NCBI GenBank assembly: GCA_024508855.1
Contig: JANINJ010000074.1
Span: 1 to 64,000 of the forward strand
DNA from: Xanthobacteraceae bacterium
GTDB lineage: Bacteria > Pseudomonadota > Alphaproteobacteria > Rhizobiales > Xanthobacteraceae
DNA: 64,000 bases
Reading direction: 5' to 3'
A program made the translations under genes and the position numbers. Below are positions 17,996-28,471 of the stretch, in pieces. The number at the start of each line of letters is the position of its first letter. The first letter of the stretch is position 1. The notes below the pieces were generated by a model. That model did not search any database, had not been told where the DNA came from, and was given only the letters and a program-made list of their open reading frames with translations.

Positions 17996-19186
17996 TTGAA
18001 CAACTTGCGCTTTTCTTTTTCGTTGGCTGTGGCTTTGCGTCTTAAATTTCTGTGGGCGGCGTTGCTGCTCTCGCCGCTGCTCTTGGCCGGGTGTGATGAC
18101 AAGGCAGGCCAGCAAGCTGCGGCTCCGCCGCCGCCCGTCACCGTTGCGCAACCGACACGCCGTACCGTGACGGACTGGGACGAATTCACTGGACGCTTTG
18201 ACGCCGTCGAGCAAGTTCAGGTCCGCGCTCGCGTCACCGGGTTTGTGATGAGCGTCGATTTTCACGATGGCGCGATGGTCAAGGCCGGTGACCTGCTCTA
18301 CACGATCGATCCGCGGCAATACGAAGCGGTTGCGGAGCAAGCACAGGGCCAACTCGCCGACGCCAAGGCAAAAGTCGACCTAGCCGAACGTGAACTGGCG
18401 CGTGCAGAGTCGCTGATCAAGACTCAGGCCGTTGCGGAAAACATTGTTGATCAACGACGCCAAGCGTTGGCTGCTGCGCAGGCGGCAACCTTGCAGGCGG
18501 AAGGCGCACTGAAACGCGCTCAACTCGATGTCGAATTCACCAAGATCAAGGCTCCGATTGCCGGTCGCATCAGCCGTCACCTGGTGACTGTCGGTAATCT
18601 CGTGCAGGGCAGCGAGAGCGGTGCAACGTTGCTGACTTCCATCGTGTCGCTCGATCCGATCTATGTCTATTTCGATATGGATGAATCGATCTATCAGCGT
18701 AACAGCCGGCTGTGGTTCGAAGGCAAGCGCCCGAGTTCGCGCGATACGCCCAATCCGGTCCAGATCATGCTGTCGGGCGAGACCAAACCATCTCACGACG
18801 GCAAGATGGATTTTCTCGACAATCGGCTCGATGTCGGGACCGGGACGCTGCGCGGTCGTGCGCTGGTACCTAACCACGACCTGTCGATTCTGCCGGGGCA
18901 GTTTGCGCGCATTCGCGTGATTGCAAGTGCCCCTTATGAAGGGCTTCTGTTGCCGGATACGGCGATTGCAACGGATCAGTCACGCAAGATCGTTTTCGTC
19001 GTCAAGGACGACAATACGGTCGAAGCGCGACCGGTGACGCTCGGCGCGCTCGATGATGGCCTTCGGGTCATCAAGGAGGGGTTGAAGCCCGAGGATCGCG
19101 TGGTTGTCGATGGACTGCAGCGAGTGCGTATCGGTGCCAAGGTGACGCCGCATGCGGCGAATGCAAACGGTGGCGCCAAGCCATGA
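17996..19186 (+). CDS. RND efflux periplasmic adaptor subunit (HlyD/AcrA family)
   Basis: A membrane-fusion lipoprotein of about 396 aa that links the inner-membrane RND pump to an outer-membrane channel. The lipobox LLLAGC places the lipidated Cys at about residue 33. No ATG precedes the signal peptide: TTG 17996, with GGGGGCGG just upstream, gives the best signal peptide, and TTG 17927 is the other option. The lipoyl/barrel-sandwich motif VRARVTGFV, a coiled-coil hairpin (about 100-170) and a C-terminal beta-barrel follow. The stop overlaps the RND gene as ATGA. No TolC-like gene is adjacent. Confidence 0.93.
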   Translation: MNNLRFSFSLAVALRLKFLWAALLLSPLLLAGCDDKAGQQAAAPPPPVTVAQPTRRTVTDWDEFTGRFDAVEQVQVRARVTGFVMSVDFHDGAMVKAGDLLYTIDPRQYEAVAEQAQGQLADAKAKVDLAERELARAESLIKTQAVAENIVDQRRQALAAAQAATLQAEGALKRAQLDVEFTKIKAPIAGRISRHLVTVGNLVQGSESGATLLTSIVSLDPIYVYFDMDESIYQRNSRLWFEGKRPSSRDTPNPVQIMLSGETKPSHDGKMDFLDNRLDVGTGTLRGRALVPNHDLSILPGQFARIRVIASAPYEGLLLPDTAIATDQSRKIVFVVKDDNTVEARPVTLGALDDGLRVIKEGLKPEDRVVVDGLQRVRIGAKVTPHAANANGGAKP

Positions 19187-22100
19187 ATCTAGGTCGTCTT
19201 TCCATCAATCAACCCATCCTTGCGATGGTGTTGTCCATCGTGCTGCTGATCGTCGGTGCGATCGCCTATACGACGCTTCCCGTTGCGGAGTATCCGCAGG
19301 TTGCACCGCCGACCGTTGTCATCACCACGCAATATCCGGGAGCGTCGGCGCAGACGGTTGCGGATACCGTGGCGACGCCGATCGAACAGGAGATCAACGG
19401 TGTCGAAGACATGCTGTATCTCTACAGCCAGTCGACATCCAACGGCCAGTTGACCATCACCGTCACCTTCAAGCTCGGCACCGATCTCGATAAGGCGCAG
19501 GTGCTGGTGCAAAACCGCGTCGCGATCGCACAACCGCGGCTGCCGGAGGAGGTGCAACGCAACGGCGTTGTCACGCGCAAGAACAGCCCCGATCTGATGC
19601 TCGTGGTGTTCATGCTGTCGCCGGACGATACTTACGATCAGCTTTACATCAGCAACTATGCCTTGCGGCAGGTGCGCGACCAGTTGCTCCGCATCGATGG
19701 CGTCGGCGATATCCAGATCTTTGGCGCGCGTGATTATTCGATGCGCCTGTGGCTGGACCCCGACAAGATCGCGGCGCTCGGGATGACGGCAGGCGACGTG
19801 ATCGCCGCGGTGCGCGCTCAGAACCTGCAGATTTCGGGCGGCCAGATCGGCGAGCCGCCGATCTCCGATCGCGCATTCCAGCCGAACCTGACGTTCACCG
19901 GACGCCTGAAGGACCCCAAGCAGTTCGAAAACATCATCATCAAGGCCGGAAACGACGGCCGTACCGTACGGCTGCGCGATGTAGCGCGCGTCGAACTTGG
20001 CGCGCTGGCCTATACCACCAACAGTTTCCTGTTGCAGAAGCCAGCGATTGCGTTGGCGGTATCGCAGCGTCCGGGCTCGAACGCGCTCGCGACATCCAAG
20101 AAAATTGCCGAGACGATGGTGAAGCTCAAAGCCGACTTCCCAAAGGGCCTGGAATACAACATCGGCTACAACCCGACCGAGTTCATCGCGCAGTCCGTGG
20201 ATGAACTGATCAAGACCATCTATGAGGCGATGGTTCTGGTCGTGATCGTGGTGCTGATCTTCCTGCAGGGCTGGCGTCCTGCCATCATTCCGATCCTTGC
20301 GATTCCGGTCTCGCTGGTCGGCACCTTCGCCGTCATGGCGGCATTGGGTTTCTCCATCAACAACCTCACGTTGTTCGGGCTCGTGCTCGCGGTCGGTATC
20401 GTGGTCGATGACGCGATCGTCGTGGTCGAAAATGTCGAACGACATCTGGAATCCGGCAAGAGCCGCCGTGACGCGGCATTGCTGACGATGCAGGAGGTCG
20501 GCGGTGCACTGGTCTCCATCGCGCTGGTGCTATGCGCGGTGTTCGTGCCGACTGCCTTCTTGGGCGGAATCTCCGGTCAGTTCTTCCAGCAGTTCGCCAT
20601 CACCATTGCGGTAGCGACGGCGATCTCGTGCTTCTGTTCCTTGACGCTATCGCCGGCGCTGGCCTCGCTGATCCTGCGCCCTCATGCAGAGAAGCGGCCG
20701 CCGGCGACCTGGAATATTATCGGACGCGGATGGGAGGCCGTGACGGCGGCCTTCAACCGCGGTTTTGATTGGCTATCGCATGGCTATGCGGCGGTCGCGG
20801 GCTTTGTGATCCGCCATTCCGCGATCATGCTCATTCTGTATGTTGCGTTGATCGGCAGTGCCGGTTGGCTGCTTACGACGACGCCGAAGGGATTCATTCC
20901 GGCACAGGATCGCGGCTATGTGATCGTTGTCGTGCAATTGCCGGGTGCGGCATCGCTGGCGCGGACAACGGAAATTGTCCGCCAGATCGAGAAGATTGCG
21001 CTTCAGATTCCAGGCGTTGTGCGTGTCCCATCCTTCGCTGGCTTCTCGGGCGCTACCCGAACGCTCGCCAGCAATTCGGCCGCGCTGTTTCCCGTGTTCG
21101 AAGATCAGGCGATTCGCGCAAAGAGGGGCGAGACCGCAGCTCAGATCACGGCGGAGTTACGCAAGCGGCTTGCCAGCATCGAAGGCGCTTTCATCGCCGT
21201 CGTTCCGCCGCCTGCGGTATCCGGAATTGGCACCGGTGGCGGTTTCGCGATGCAGATTCAGGATCGTCAGGGCAGGGGAGCCGAGTTGCTGGCAAACGCT
21301 ACCGATGAACTGGTCGCAGCTGCGCGCAAGGCACCCGGCCTCACCTCGGTATTCTCGCCGTTCACCGCGAACACACCTCAGGTATTTGTCGACATCGATC
21401 AGCAAAAGGCACAGATGCTCGGGGTTCCGATGCAGAACCTCACCGATGCGATCCAGACTTATTTCGGATCGGCCTATGTCAACGACTTCAATATTCTGGG
21501 CCGAACCTATCATGTGACCGCCCAGGCAGACCTGCCATTCCGCAAGGAAACCTCCGACCTCGCACGACTGCGCACACGCAATTCGGCCGGCGAGATGGTC
21601 CAACTGGGCAGTGTCGTGAACTTCCGCGATATTTCGGGTCCGGATCGTGTCGCGCGCTACAACCTCTACCCGTCTGCCGAATTGCAGGGCGATACGTTGC
21701 CGGGAACAAGTTCGGCCACCGCCATCGCAACGATGCAACGGCTGGCGGAAGAAACGCTGCCGAGTGGTTTCGGCTACGAGTGGACCGACCTGTCCTATCA
21801 GCAGGTGACTGGCGGCAATGCGGGCTTGTATGTATTTCCTATCTGTGTGCTGTTCGTGTTTCTGGTGCTGGCGGCGCAATACGGAAGCTGGACGCTGCCG
21901 TTCTCCGTCATCCTGATCGTACCGATGTGTCTGCTCGCTGCGACCATCGGCGTGCGCATCATGGGACAGGACATCAACATTCTGACCCAGATCGGATTCG
22001 TGGTGCTGGTCGGGCTGGCCGCGAAAAATGCGATCCTGATTGTTGAATTCGCCCGTGACATCGAACGTGAGGGGCGCGATCAACTTGAAGCCGTGATCGA

Positions 22101-22332
22101 AGCCTGTCGGTTGCGGTTACGGCCAATCCTGATGACGTCGTTTGCTTTCATCCTCGGTGTGTTGCCGTTGGTGATTTCATCCGGCTCCGGATCGGAGATG
22201 CGGCAGGCTGTTGGCGTTGCGGTGTTCTTCGGAATGTTGGGTGTCACGTTGTTCGGACTTATCTTCACGCCGATATTCTATATGCTGGTCCGGCGCCTTG
22301 CGCCGGGCTCGGTGACGATGGAGCGCCACTGA
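19183..22332 (+). CDS. RND multidrug efflux transporter (AcrB/HAE1 family)
   Basis: A 1049-aa inner-membrane proton/drug antiporter with the classic 12-TM layout and two large periplasmic loops. It opens with LGRLSINQPILAMVLSIVLL (TM1). TM4 has GIVVDDAIVVVENVERHL with the proton-relay Asp pair, and TM10 has the Lys in GLAAKNAILIVEF. Length and order match HAE1 pumps that export hydrophobic drugs. Substrates cannot be read from the sequence. It is translationally coupled to the adaptor gene. No local regulator is present. Confidence 0.95.
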   Translation: MNLGRLSINQPILAMVLSIVLLIVGAIAYTTLPVAEYPQVAPPTVVITTQYPGASAQTVADTVATPIEQEINGVEDMLYLYSQSTSNGQLTITVTFKLGTDLDKAQVLVQNRVAIAQPRLPEEVQRNGVVTRKNSPDLMLVVFMLSPDDTYDQLYISNYALRQVRDQLLRIDGVGDIQIFGARDYSMRLWLDPDKIAALGMTAGDVIAAVRAQNLQISGGQIGEPPISDRAFQPNLTFTGRLKDPKQFENIIIKAGNDGRTVRLRDVARVELGALAYTTNSFLLQKPAIALAVSQRPGSNALATSKKIAETMVKLKADFPKGLEYNIGYNPTEFIAQSVDELIKTIYEAMVLVVIVVLIFLQGWRPAIIPILAIPVSLVGTFAVMAALGFSINNLTLFGLVLAVGIVVDDAIVVVENVERHLESGKSRRDAALLTMQEVGGALVSIALVLCAVFVPTAFLGGISGQFFQQFAITIAVATAISCFCSLTLSPALASLILRPHAEKRPPATWNIIGRGWEAVTAAFNRGFDWLSHGYAAVAGFVIRHSAIMLILYVALIGSAGWLLTTTPKGFIPAQDRGYVIVVVQLPGAASLARTTEIVRQIEKIALQIPGVVRVPSFAGFSGATRTLASNSAALFPVFEDQAIRAKRGETAAQITAELRKRLASIEGAFIAVVPPPAVSGIGTGGGFAMQIQDRQGRGAELLANATDELVAAARKAPGLTSVFSPFTANTPQVFVDIDQQKAQMLGVPMQNLTDAIQTYFGSAYVNDFNILGRTYHVTAQADLPFRKETSDLARLRTRNSAGEMVQLGSVVNFRDISGPDRVARYNLYPSAELQGDTLPGTSSATAIATMQRLAEETLPSGFGYEWTDLSYQQVTGGNAGLYVFPICVLFVFLVLAAQYGSWTLPFSVILIVPMCLLAATIGVRIMGQDINILTQIGFVVLVGLAAKNAILIVEFARDIEREGRDQLEAVIEACRLRLRPILMTSFAFILGVLPLVISSGSGSEMRQAVGVAVFFGMLGVTLFGLIFTPIFYMLVRRLAPGSVTMERH

Positions 22333-22344
22333 CACGGATTGCAG

Positions 22345-23598
22345 TCAGCAGTTTGCGATACTCCTCTGTTCGCCGACCATGTCTGGCTGTCGTGTGAGGC
22401 CGGACGCCGGCGACATCAGAATGATGAGGGCCTGTGCGCCAAACCCGACGACGGCGAGGCAAAGACAGGCTTCGGCCCCATAAAGTCCGCCGACCAGCGC
22501 GCCGATGGCCGACCCGACCGGCCGTGCGCCATAGCTCAGGATATTGATCGCGGAAACGCGGCCGAGCAGGCGAGGTGGGGTCACTGCCTGCCGAAGTGTC
22601 GTCGTGCTGATGACCCACAGGATGGGGCCGACGCCGAGCAGGAAATAGCTTAGTCCCGCGAGCGACGGCATCGGAAAGATGATCGTCAACGCCATCACCA
22701 CCGATGCAACGAACCCGGTAATCGGTCCAAGGGCGACAACTGTGCCGAATGGTAGTCGCTGCATTACACGCGTCGCCAGGAGTGCCCCGATCACCATGCC
22801 GACGCCATACATCGATAGGGTGACGCCGATCCCGAACGCCGTCAGGCTCAGTTGACGAATGGCATAAGGCACATAGACGGCAAGGATCACAAACCACGCG
22901 GTGCCGAATACAAATTGCGTGATGAAAACGGGCCGGAGCAACGGATGATGAAAGACGAAGGCTGCGCCTTCCTTGATATCCTGTAGCGGATGCCGATGCG
23001 GTGTCGTGGGTCGCACCGGTTCGAATATTCCGGCCAGCAACAGGACTGCAATGATGGACAGCGCAGTGGCGACCGCGAATGCTGGCGCGGCGCCTGTCCA
23101 TCCGACCAGCATGCCACCCAGCGCCGGACCGCTCGCGAATGCGACGGTACGGGCTAGTTCGATCCGGGCATTGGCCGCCGGCAGGGATGATGGTGGAACC
23201 AGCGATGGCACCAGCGACGGCGCTGCGACGCTATAGGCAACCGTGCCGCAGACGGCAACGAAGCCGAAAAGTGCCAGCAGCGACAGGGTAAGATGACCGA
23301 ATACGATCAACGCGAGGATCGCCAGCAGGGCGGCGGCGCGTAGCGCCTCGGCACCTGCCATCAGCCAACGGCGGGAGATGCGGTCCGCGAGCAGGCCGGC
23401 CGGGATCGCGAACAGGATGAAAGGCAACGTCAGGGCCGTCTGCAGCAGCCCGGTCTCGCCTTCACCGACGCCCAGGAGCAGAACGGCGACGATTGGCGCC
23501 GCCGCCAGCGCGATCTGTTCCGCAGACTGGGCCGCGAGATTGGACCAGGCCAGGCGGTTGAAAGTCGGGGGCAGTTGTTCTTTGCGATTCTGGGGCAT
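22345..23598 (-). CDS. MFS transporter (EntS/MFS_3-like exporter)
   Basis: A protein of about 417 aa with 12 predicted TM helices of the major facilitator superfamily. The N-half has AGLLADRISRRWLMAGAE (motif A region) and NARIELARTVAFASGPALGG, a pattern of the EntS-type exporter subfamily. ATG 23598 (MPQNRKEQLPP) is preferred to the frame start at 23652. It converges on the RND gene, with only 12 bases between the stops, and diverges from mntH. The substrate is unknown; EntS homologues export siderophores, which is only suggestive here. Confidence 0.88.
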   Translation of the reverse strand: MPQNRKEQLPPTFNRLAWSNLAAQSAEQIALAAAPIVAVLLLGVGEGETGLLQTALTLPFILFAIPAGLLADRISRRWLMAGAEALRAAALLAILALIVFGHLTLSLLALFGFVAVCGTVAYSVAAPSLVPSLVPPSSLPAANARIELARTVAFASGPALGGMLVGWTGAAPAFAVATALSIIAVLLLAGIFEPVRPTTPHRHPLQDIKEGAAFVFHHPLLRPVFITQFVFGTAWFVILAVYVPYAIRQLSLTAFGIGVTLSMYGVGMVIGALLATRVMQRLPFGTVVALGPITGFVASVVMALTIIFPMPSLAGLSYFLLGVGPILWVISTTTLRQAVTPPRLLGRVSAINILSYGARPVGSAIGALVGGLYGAEACLCLAVVGFGAQALIILMSPASGLTRQPDMVGEQRSIANC

Positions 23599-23703
23599 GG
23601 CAATTCCCGTGGCGTTGCACCGATGCGGGGTACGAAACCCGGCCGCCCGCAACCACCCGTTTCCGGATCGAATGAAGGCCGCGGGTCTCCCATTCCTTTT
23701 TGC

Positions 23704-23725
23704 TTATGCAAATGAGTTGCAATAA
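23704..23725 (+). promoter_or_regulatory. Mur/Fur-type box upstream of mntH
   Basis: TGCAA-ATGAG-TTGCA (23707-23721) is a perfect 5-bp inverted repeat, flanked by TTA and ATAA so that the near-palindrome spans 23704-23725. TGCAA/TTGCA half-sites are those of rhizobial Mur (Mn-sensing Fur) operators, and mntH is a known Mur target in Bradyrhizobium. The box ends only 5 bases before the first possible ATG. Confidence 0.75.
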
Positions 23726-23730
23726 AGAGT

Positions 23731-25143
23731 ATGTTCGGCCATCTTGCGATGATGGATGCTTTGACGCGAAAACCCGCCGCCGAGCAGGCGGCGGCAACAG
23801 GTGCAGGTTTGGCTGATAGCTCTGGCTGGCGGTCGGAGGGAGGCCATCGGCCGAGCCTGTCCGAGGTAAATTCGTCCATTGCCGTCCCCAGAGGAGGGCA
23901 TTGGATCCGGCGTCTGCTGGCATTCGTCGGTCCCGGTTACATGGTCTCGGTCGGCTATATGGACCCGGGCAACTGGGCTACCGATCTCGCAGGTGGCGCA
24001 CAGTTCGGCTATACGCTGCTGTCGGTGATCCTGCTGTCGAACGTGATGGCGATCCTGCTGCAGGCACTGGCCGCGCGGCTCGGTATCGCGACCGATCGCG
24101 ATCTCGCGCAGGCGTGCCGCGACAGTTTCTCGAAACCCGTCAACATTCTGCTGTGGCTGGCCTGCGAGGCCGCGATCATTGCCTGCGATCTTGCGGAAGT
24201 CATCGGCACGGCGATCGCGCTGCAATTGCTGTTCGGTATCCCACTGATCGGCGGCGCGCTGATCACTGCGCTCGATGCCTTCCTGTTGCTGCTGCTGATG
24301 AACAAGGGCTTCCGCTTTCTCGAAGCCTTTGTCATTGCGCTGCTGATCGTCATCGCGATCTGTTTCGCGGTGCAGGTCGTCGCTGCTGCGCCGCCCGTTG
24401 CGGCCGTGTTGCAAGGTTTCCTGCCGTCAAAGGAAATCGTCACCAATCCGGAGATGCTCTACATTGCGATCGGCATCATCGGCGCCACGGTGATGCCGCA
24501 TAACCTGTATCTGCATTCCTCCATCGTGCAGACGCGCGCCTATGAGCGCAATCGGCAGGGACGGCGCGAAGCGATCAAATGGTCGGTCACCGACAGCACC
24601 ATCGCGCTGATGCTGGCATTGTTCGTCAACGCTGCGATCCTGATCGTGGCAGCCGCCACGTTTCATCAAAGCGGGCATAGCGATGTTGCCGAGATCGGCG
24701 ACGCCTATCGATTGCTGTCGCCGTTGCTGGGACTGGGCATCGCATCGACATTGTTCGCGATTGCGCTGCTTGCATCGGGATTGAATTCAACGGTCACCGC
24801 GACATTGGCCGGTCAGATCGTCATGGAGGGTTTCCTGCATCTGCGCCTGCCGACCTGGGCGCGCCGGCTGGTGACACGCGGTATCGCCATTGTTCCGGTC
24901 GTCGTGGTGACGTGGATTTACGGCGAACGTGGTACCGGCCAGCTTCTCGTGCTCAGTCAGGTCATCCTGTCGATGCAACTGCCTTTCGCCGTGATCCCGC
25001 TGGTACGGTTTGTATCCGACCGGCGCAAGATGGGCGACTTTGTAATCTCCCGATCGGTGGCCGTTGTGGCGTGGCTGATCGCCGGCGTTATCGTCATCCT
25101 CAACCTGAAGCTGCTGTACGACACGGTTGCCGGCTGGATGTAA
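23731..25143 (+). CDS. mntH: NRAMP family Mn(II)/Fe(II) transporter
   Basis: A protein of up to 470 aa that imports manganese (and other divalent metals) with protons. TM1 carries [13 protein letters not shown] and TM6 [13 protein letters not shown], the metal-binding DPGN and MPH motifs; 11 TM helices are predicted. The start is uncertain: ATG 23731 lies just behind the Mur box, and ATGs at 23749 and 23752 are alternatives that give more room for a leader. Homology begins much later, around [17 protein letters not shown]. Repression by Mn-loaded Mur is inferred from the box. Confidence 0.95.
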   Translation: MFGHLAMMDALTRKPAAEQAAATGAGLADSSGWRSEGGHRPSLSEVNSSIAVPRGGHWIRRLLAFVGPGYMVSVGYMDPGNWATDLAGGAQFGYTLLSVILLSNVMAILLQALAARLGIATDRDLAQACRDSFSKPVNILLWLACEAAIIACDLAEVIGTAIALQLLFGIPLIGGALITALDAFLLLLLMNKGFRFLEAFVIALLIVIAICFAVQVVAAAPPVAAVLQGFLPSKEIVTNPEMLYIAIGIIGATVMPHNLYLHSSIVQTRAYERNRQGRREAIKWSVTDSTIALMLALFVNAAILIVAAATFHQSGHSDVAEIGDAYRLLSPLLGLGIASTLFAIALLASGLNSTVTATLAGQIVMEGFLHLRLPTWARRLVTRGIAIVPVVVVTWIYGERGTGQLLVLSQVILSMQLPFAVIPLVRFVSDRRKMGDFVISRSVAVVAWLIAGVIVILNLKLLYDTVAGWM

Positions 25144-25150
25144 GCCCGGC

Positions 25151-25927
25151 TCAGTCCTGCGGCTCGGATGCCGTATCGCCGGTGGCATCGATGCGGAGCC
25201 AGCCGCTTGGCGCGAGGCGCTGCTGCGGCAGGAAGCGACTTTTGTAGTCCATTTTCCGCGAGCCCTCGATCCAGTAGCCGAGATAGACATACGGCAATCC
25301 AAGCCGCCGCGCCCGCGCGATGTGATCGAGGATCATGAAGGTGCCGAGCGAACGGTTGCGCTCAGCGGGTTCGAAGAACGAATAGACCATCGACAGCCCG
25401 TCGCTCAGCACGTCGGTGAGGGCCACTGCGATCAATTCGCCGCCTCGGCTCGTGATGCCGGTATCGGGGGTGCGCCGGCGGTATTCGACCATGCGCGTCT
25501 CGACGTGGCTGTCCTCCACCATCATGGCGTAGTCCAGCACGGTCATGTCGGCCATGCCGCCATGACGATGCCGCTGGTCGAGATAGGCGCGGAACACCGA
25601 ATATTGTTCGGAGGTAGGAACGGCGCTGCGCAGCTCGCCGACGAGGTCGGAGTTGCGCGCGAGCACCTTGCGGAAATTACGTGAGGGGCGGAACTCGTTG
25701 GCGATGATGCGGACCGAGACGCAGGCATGGCATTGATCGCAGGCCGGACGATAGGCAATCGACTGACTCCGCCGGAATCCGCCGTGCGTGAGCAGGTCGT
25801 TCAGTTCGCCGGCCTTGTCGCCCACAAGATGCGTGAACACCTTCCGCTCGTGCCGCCCCGCCAGGTAGGGGCAGGGGGAGGGCGCCGTCAGATAGAACTG
25901 CGGAGTGTCCCGGGAGTGTTGCGTCAC
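25151..25927 (-). CDS. bpt: Aspartate/glutamate leucyltransferase (bacterial arginyltransferase family)
   Basis: A 258-aa aminoacyl-tRNA-protein transferase of the bacterial N-end rule pathway, adding Leu to N-terminal Asp or Glu and so marking proteins for ClpS/ClpAP. The N-domain has [18 protein letters not shown] and [16 protein letters not shown] with the Cys pairs of the family; the C-domain has [24 protein letters not shown]. The start is GTG 25927, the only in-frame option, with AAGGAGG 13 bases upstream, which is rather far. It converges on mntH with 7 bases between the stops. Confidence 0.93.
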   Translation of the reverse strand: MTQHSRDTPQFYLTAPSPCPYLAGRHERKVFTHLVGDKAGELNDLLTHGGFRRSQSIAYRPACDQCHACVSVRIIANEFRPSRNFRKVLARNSDLVGELRSAVPTSEQYSVFRAYLDQRHRHGGMADMTVLDYAMMVEDSHVETRMVEYRRRTPDTGITSRGGELIAVALTDVLSDGLSMVYSFFEPAERNRSLGTFMILDHIARARRLGLPYVYLGYWIEGSRKMDYKSRFLPQQRLAPSGWLRIDATGDTASEPQD

Positions 25928-26000
25928 CGAATCTCGTCAGCCTCCTTAAGCTGTCCGTAGCATCGCCTTCAAGGAGAAAACGGTCAACGCCTTTACCGCA

Positions 26001-26561
26001 TTACCAGGTGCGCGCGCCCTGGACGACCTGGGTCCGGACCGACGTGTTGACGACCACGGTTCCCAGCACGATGTCGTGCAACAGCCGCTTGCGGCCGTTG
26101 AACAGACCGACCAGCAACACCAGTGGCGTCAGCATCGAGATGGAAATCCAGAACACCACGGCATGGGTGGCGCCGAGCAGGAAATAGCTGGGCGCGCCGT
26201 ACCAGGTGCGCATCTCCAGATCCATGACGCGCATGCCGAGGGTGGCCGAATGCTGCCCGCCCAGCGACGAGCCATAATAAACCAATGCCCAGACGATCGA
26301 GGCCGGCGACACCAGCCAGAACAGCGCCCAACCGAGGCCAAGCGTGATCACGCCGAATACGGCGATGAAGATCACCGCGAAAATAACCGGGACGGACAGC
26401 ACGAGGAGGTCGATCAGGAAGGCAAAGAATCGCCGCGTCAATACGCCGCGAAACAGTTCCGGATGCAGCCATGGGTCGAAGGCAGGGTCCATCCCGCCAC
26501 CGCTGCGCCAGGTATTGTCACCCGTAGTGCTGCCGGTATTGCCTGCACCGTACTGCGACAT
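26001..26561 (-). CDS. RDD family membrane protein
   Basis: A 186-aa protein with an RDD domain (about residues 38-165) and about three TM helices. RRFFAFLIDLLVLSVPVIF supplies the Arg/Asp signature, and SLGGQHSATLGMRVMDLEM the second conserved block. A Gly/Asn-rich N-terminus precedes it. GGAGG lies before ATG 26561. The family is of uncertain function; some members affect ion tolerance. It may be cotranscribed with hemB, which lies upstream on the same strand across about 160 bases. Confidence 0.88.
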   Translation of the reverse strand: MSQYGAGNTGSTTGDNTWRSGGGMDPAFDPWLHPELFRGVLTRRFFAFLIDLLVLSVPVIFAVIFIAVFGVITLGLGWALFWLVSPASIVWALVYYGSSLGGQHSATLGMRVMDLEMRTWYGAPSYFLLGATHAVVFWISISMLTPLVLLVGLFNGRKRLLHDIVLGTVVVNTSVRTQVVQGARTW

Positions 26562-26719
26562 CTGCGATCCTCCGCGGCCAAACTGCCGTACGCCGGTGAA
26601 ATGGATATCGCCGGAACGGGATGCAAGACGTCCTGCGTCAGGACGGCATCAGACAGACGCCACGCAGATTACGGTTTCGCAACCTGCGGTGGCTCGCCAA
26701 CGAGTTCCGCCACGGCGGC

Positions 26720-27817
<1,098 letters not shown>

Positions 27818-27958
27818 CTAGTTCCAGTCTAGCACCTTGGGGTCTGTGCGTCACCGCGTAGACGAGCGCGACAGATCATTGATTTTGCCGGTACAAGGGG
27901 CCATGAATCGCTTCGTACGCGCTCCGGCGGCTTGGGTTTGGACTTGGGTATAACTGTA

Positions 27959-28423
27959 ATGGCTGAAGCATCACCGCGCGATCCGACGACGCGGGACAAG
28001 ATTTTGTCGATATCCGGCATCGGGTCCAGCCACCCGGAGTCCGGCGAGAATATCTGGACCCGGCGTCTCGTGCTTTTCCTGCGCGTGATGGCGGTACTGT
28101 CGATCGCCAAGGGGCTTTACCATTGGGCCCAGGTAACGGGCTTCGTCGGGAGCGCTGACGAGGCCTTCGAAAATCAATCCACCGCATGGCAGGCCGCGAC
28201 GGTTTATTTCGCCGTCATCGAACTGGTTGCGGCCGTGGGCCTTTGGCTCGCGACACCATGGGGCGCTGTAGTCTGGCTGACGACCGTGGTTTCGATGGCC
28301 GTCATCGAACTGATGTTTCCGACCATCTATGGCGGCAGCCTCGTCATTGTTGGGATCGAGGCTTTCTTTCTTGTGCTCTATCTGGTGCTCGCCTGGCTTG
28401 CGGCGCAGGAACGGCCGCCATAG
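27959..28423 (+). CDS. Small integral membrane protein (possibly DUF6163)
   Basis: A 154-aa protein with about four TM helices: near 38-58 (LVLFLRVMAVLSIAKGLYHW), 82-102, 105-125 (WGAVVWLTTVVSMAVIELMF) and 130-148. The N-terminal 35 residues are polar (SISGIGSSHPESGENIW). I think this matches an uncharacterised rhizobial family but cannot confirm it. ATG 27959 is chosen as homology-like and polar-to-TM boundaries fit. It is divergent from hemB and precedes the acyl-CoA synthetase gene by 48 bases. Confidence 0.8.
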   Translation: MAEASPRDPTTRDKILSISGIGSSHPESGENIWTRRLVLFLRVMAVLSIAKGLYHWAQVTGFVGSADEAFENQSTAWQAATVYFAVIELVAAVGLWLATPWGAVVWLTTVVSMAVIELMFPTIYGGSLVIVGIEAFFLVLYLVLAWLAAQERPP

Positions 28424-28471
28424 CGCAATCGTAAGACTGCATAAGAACACAATACATTTTGGGAGGAACCT

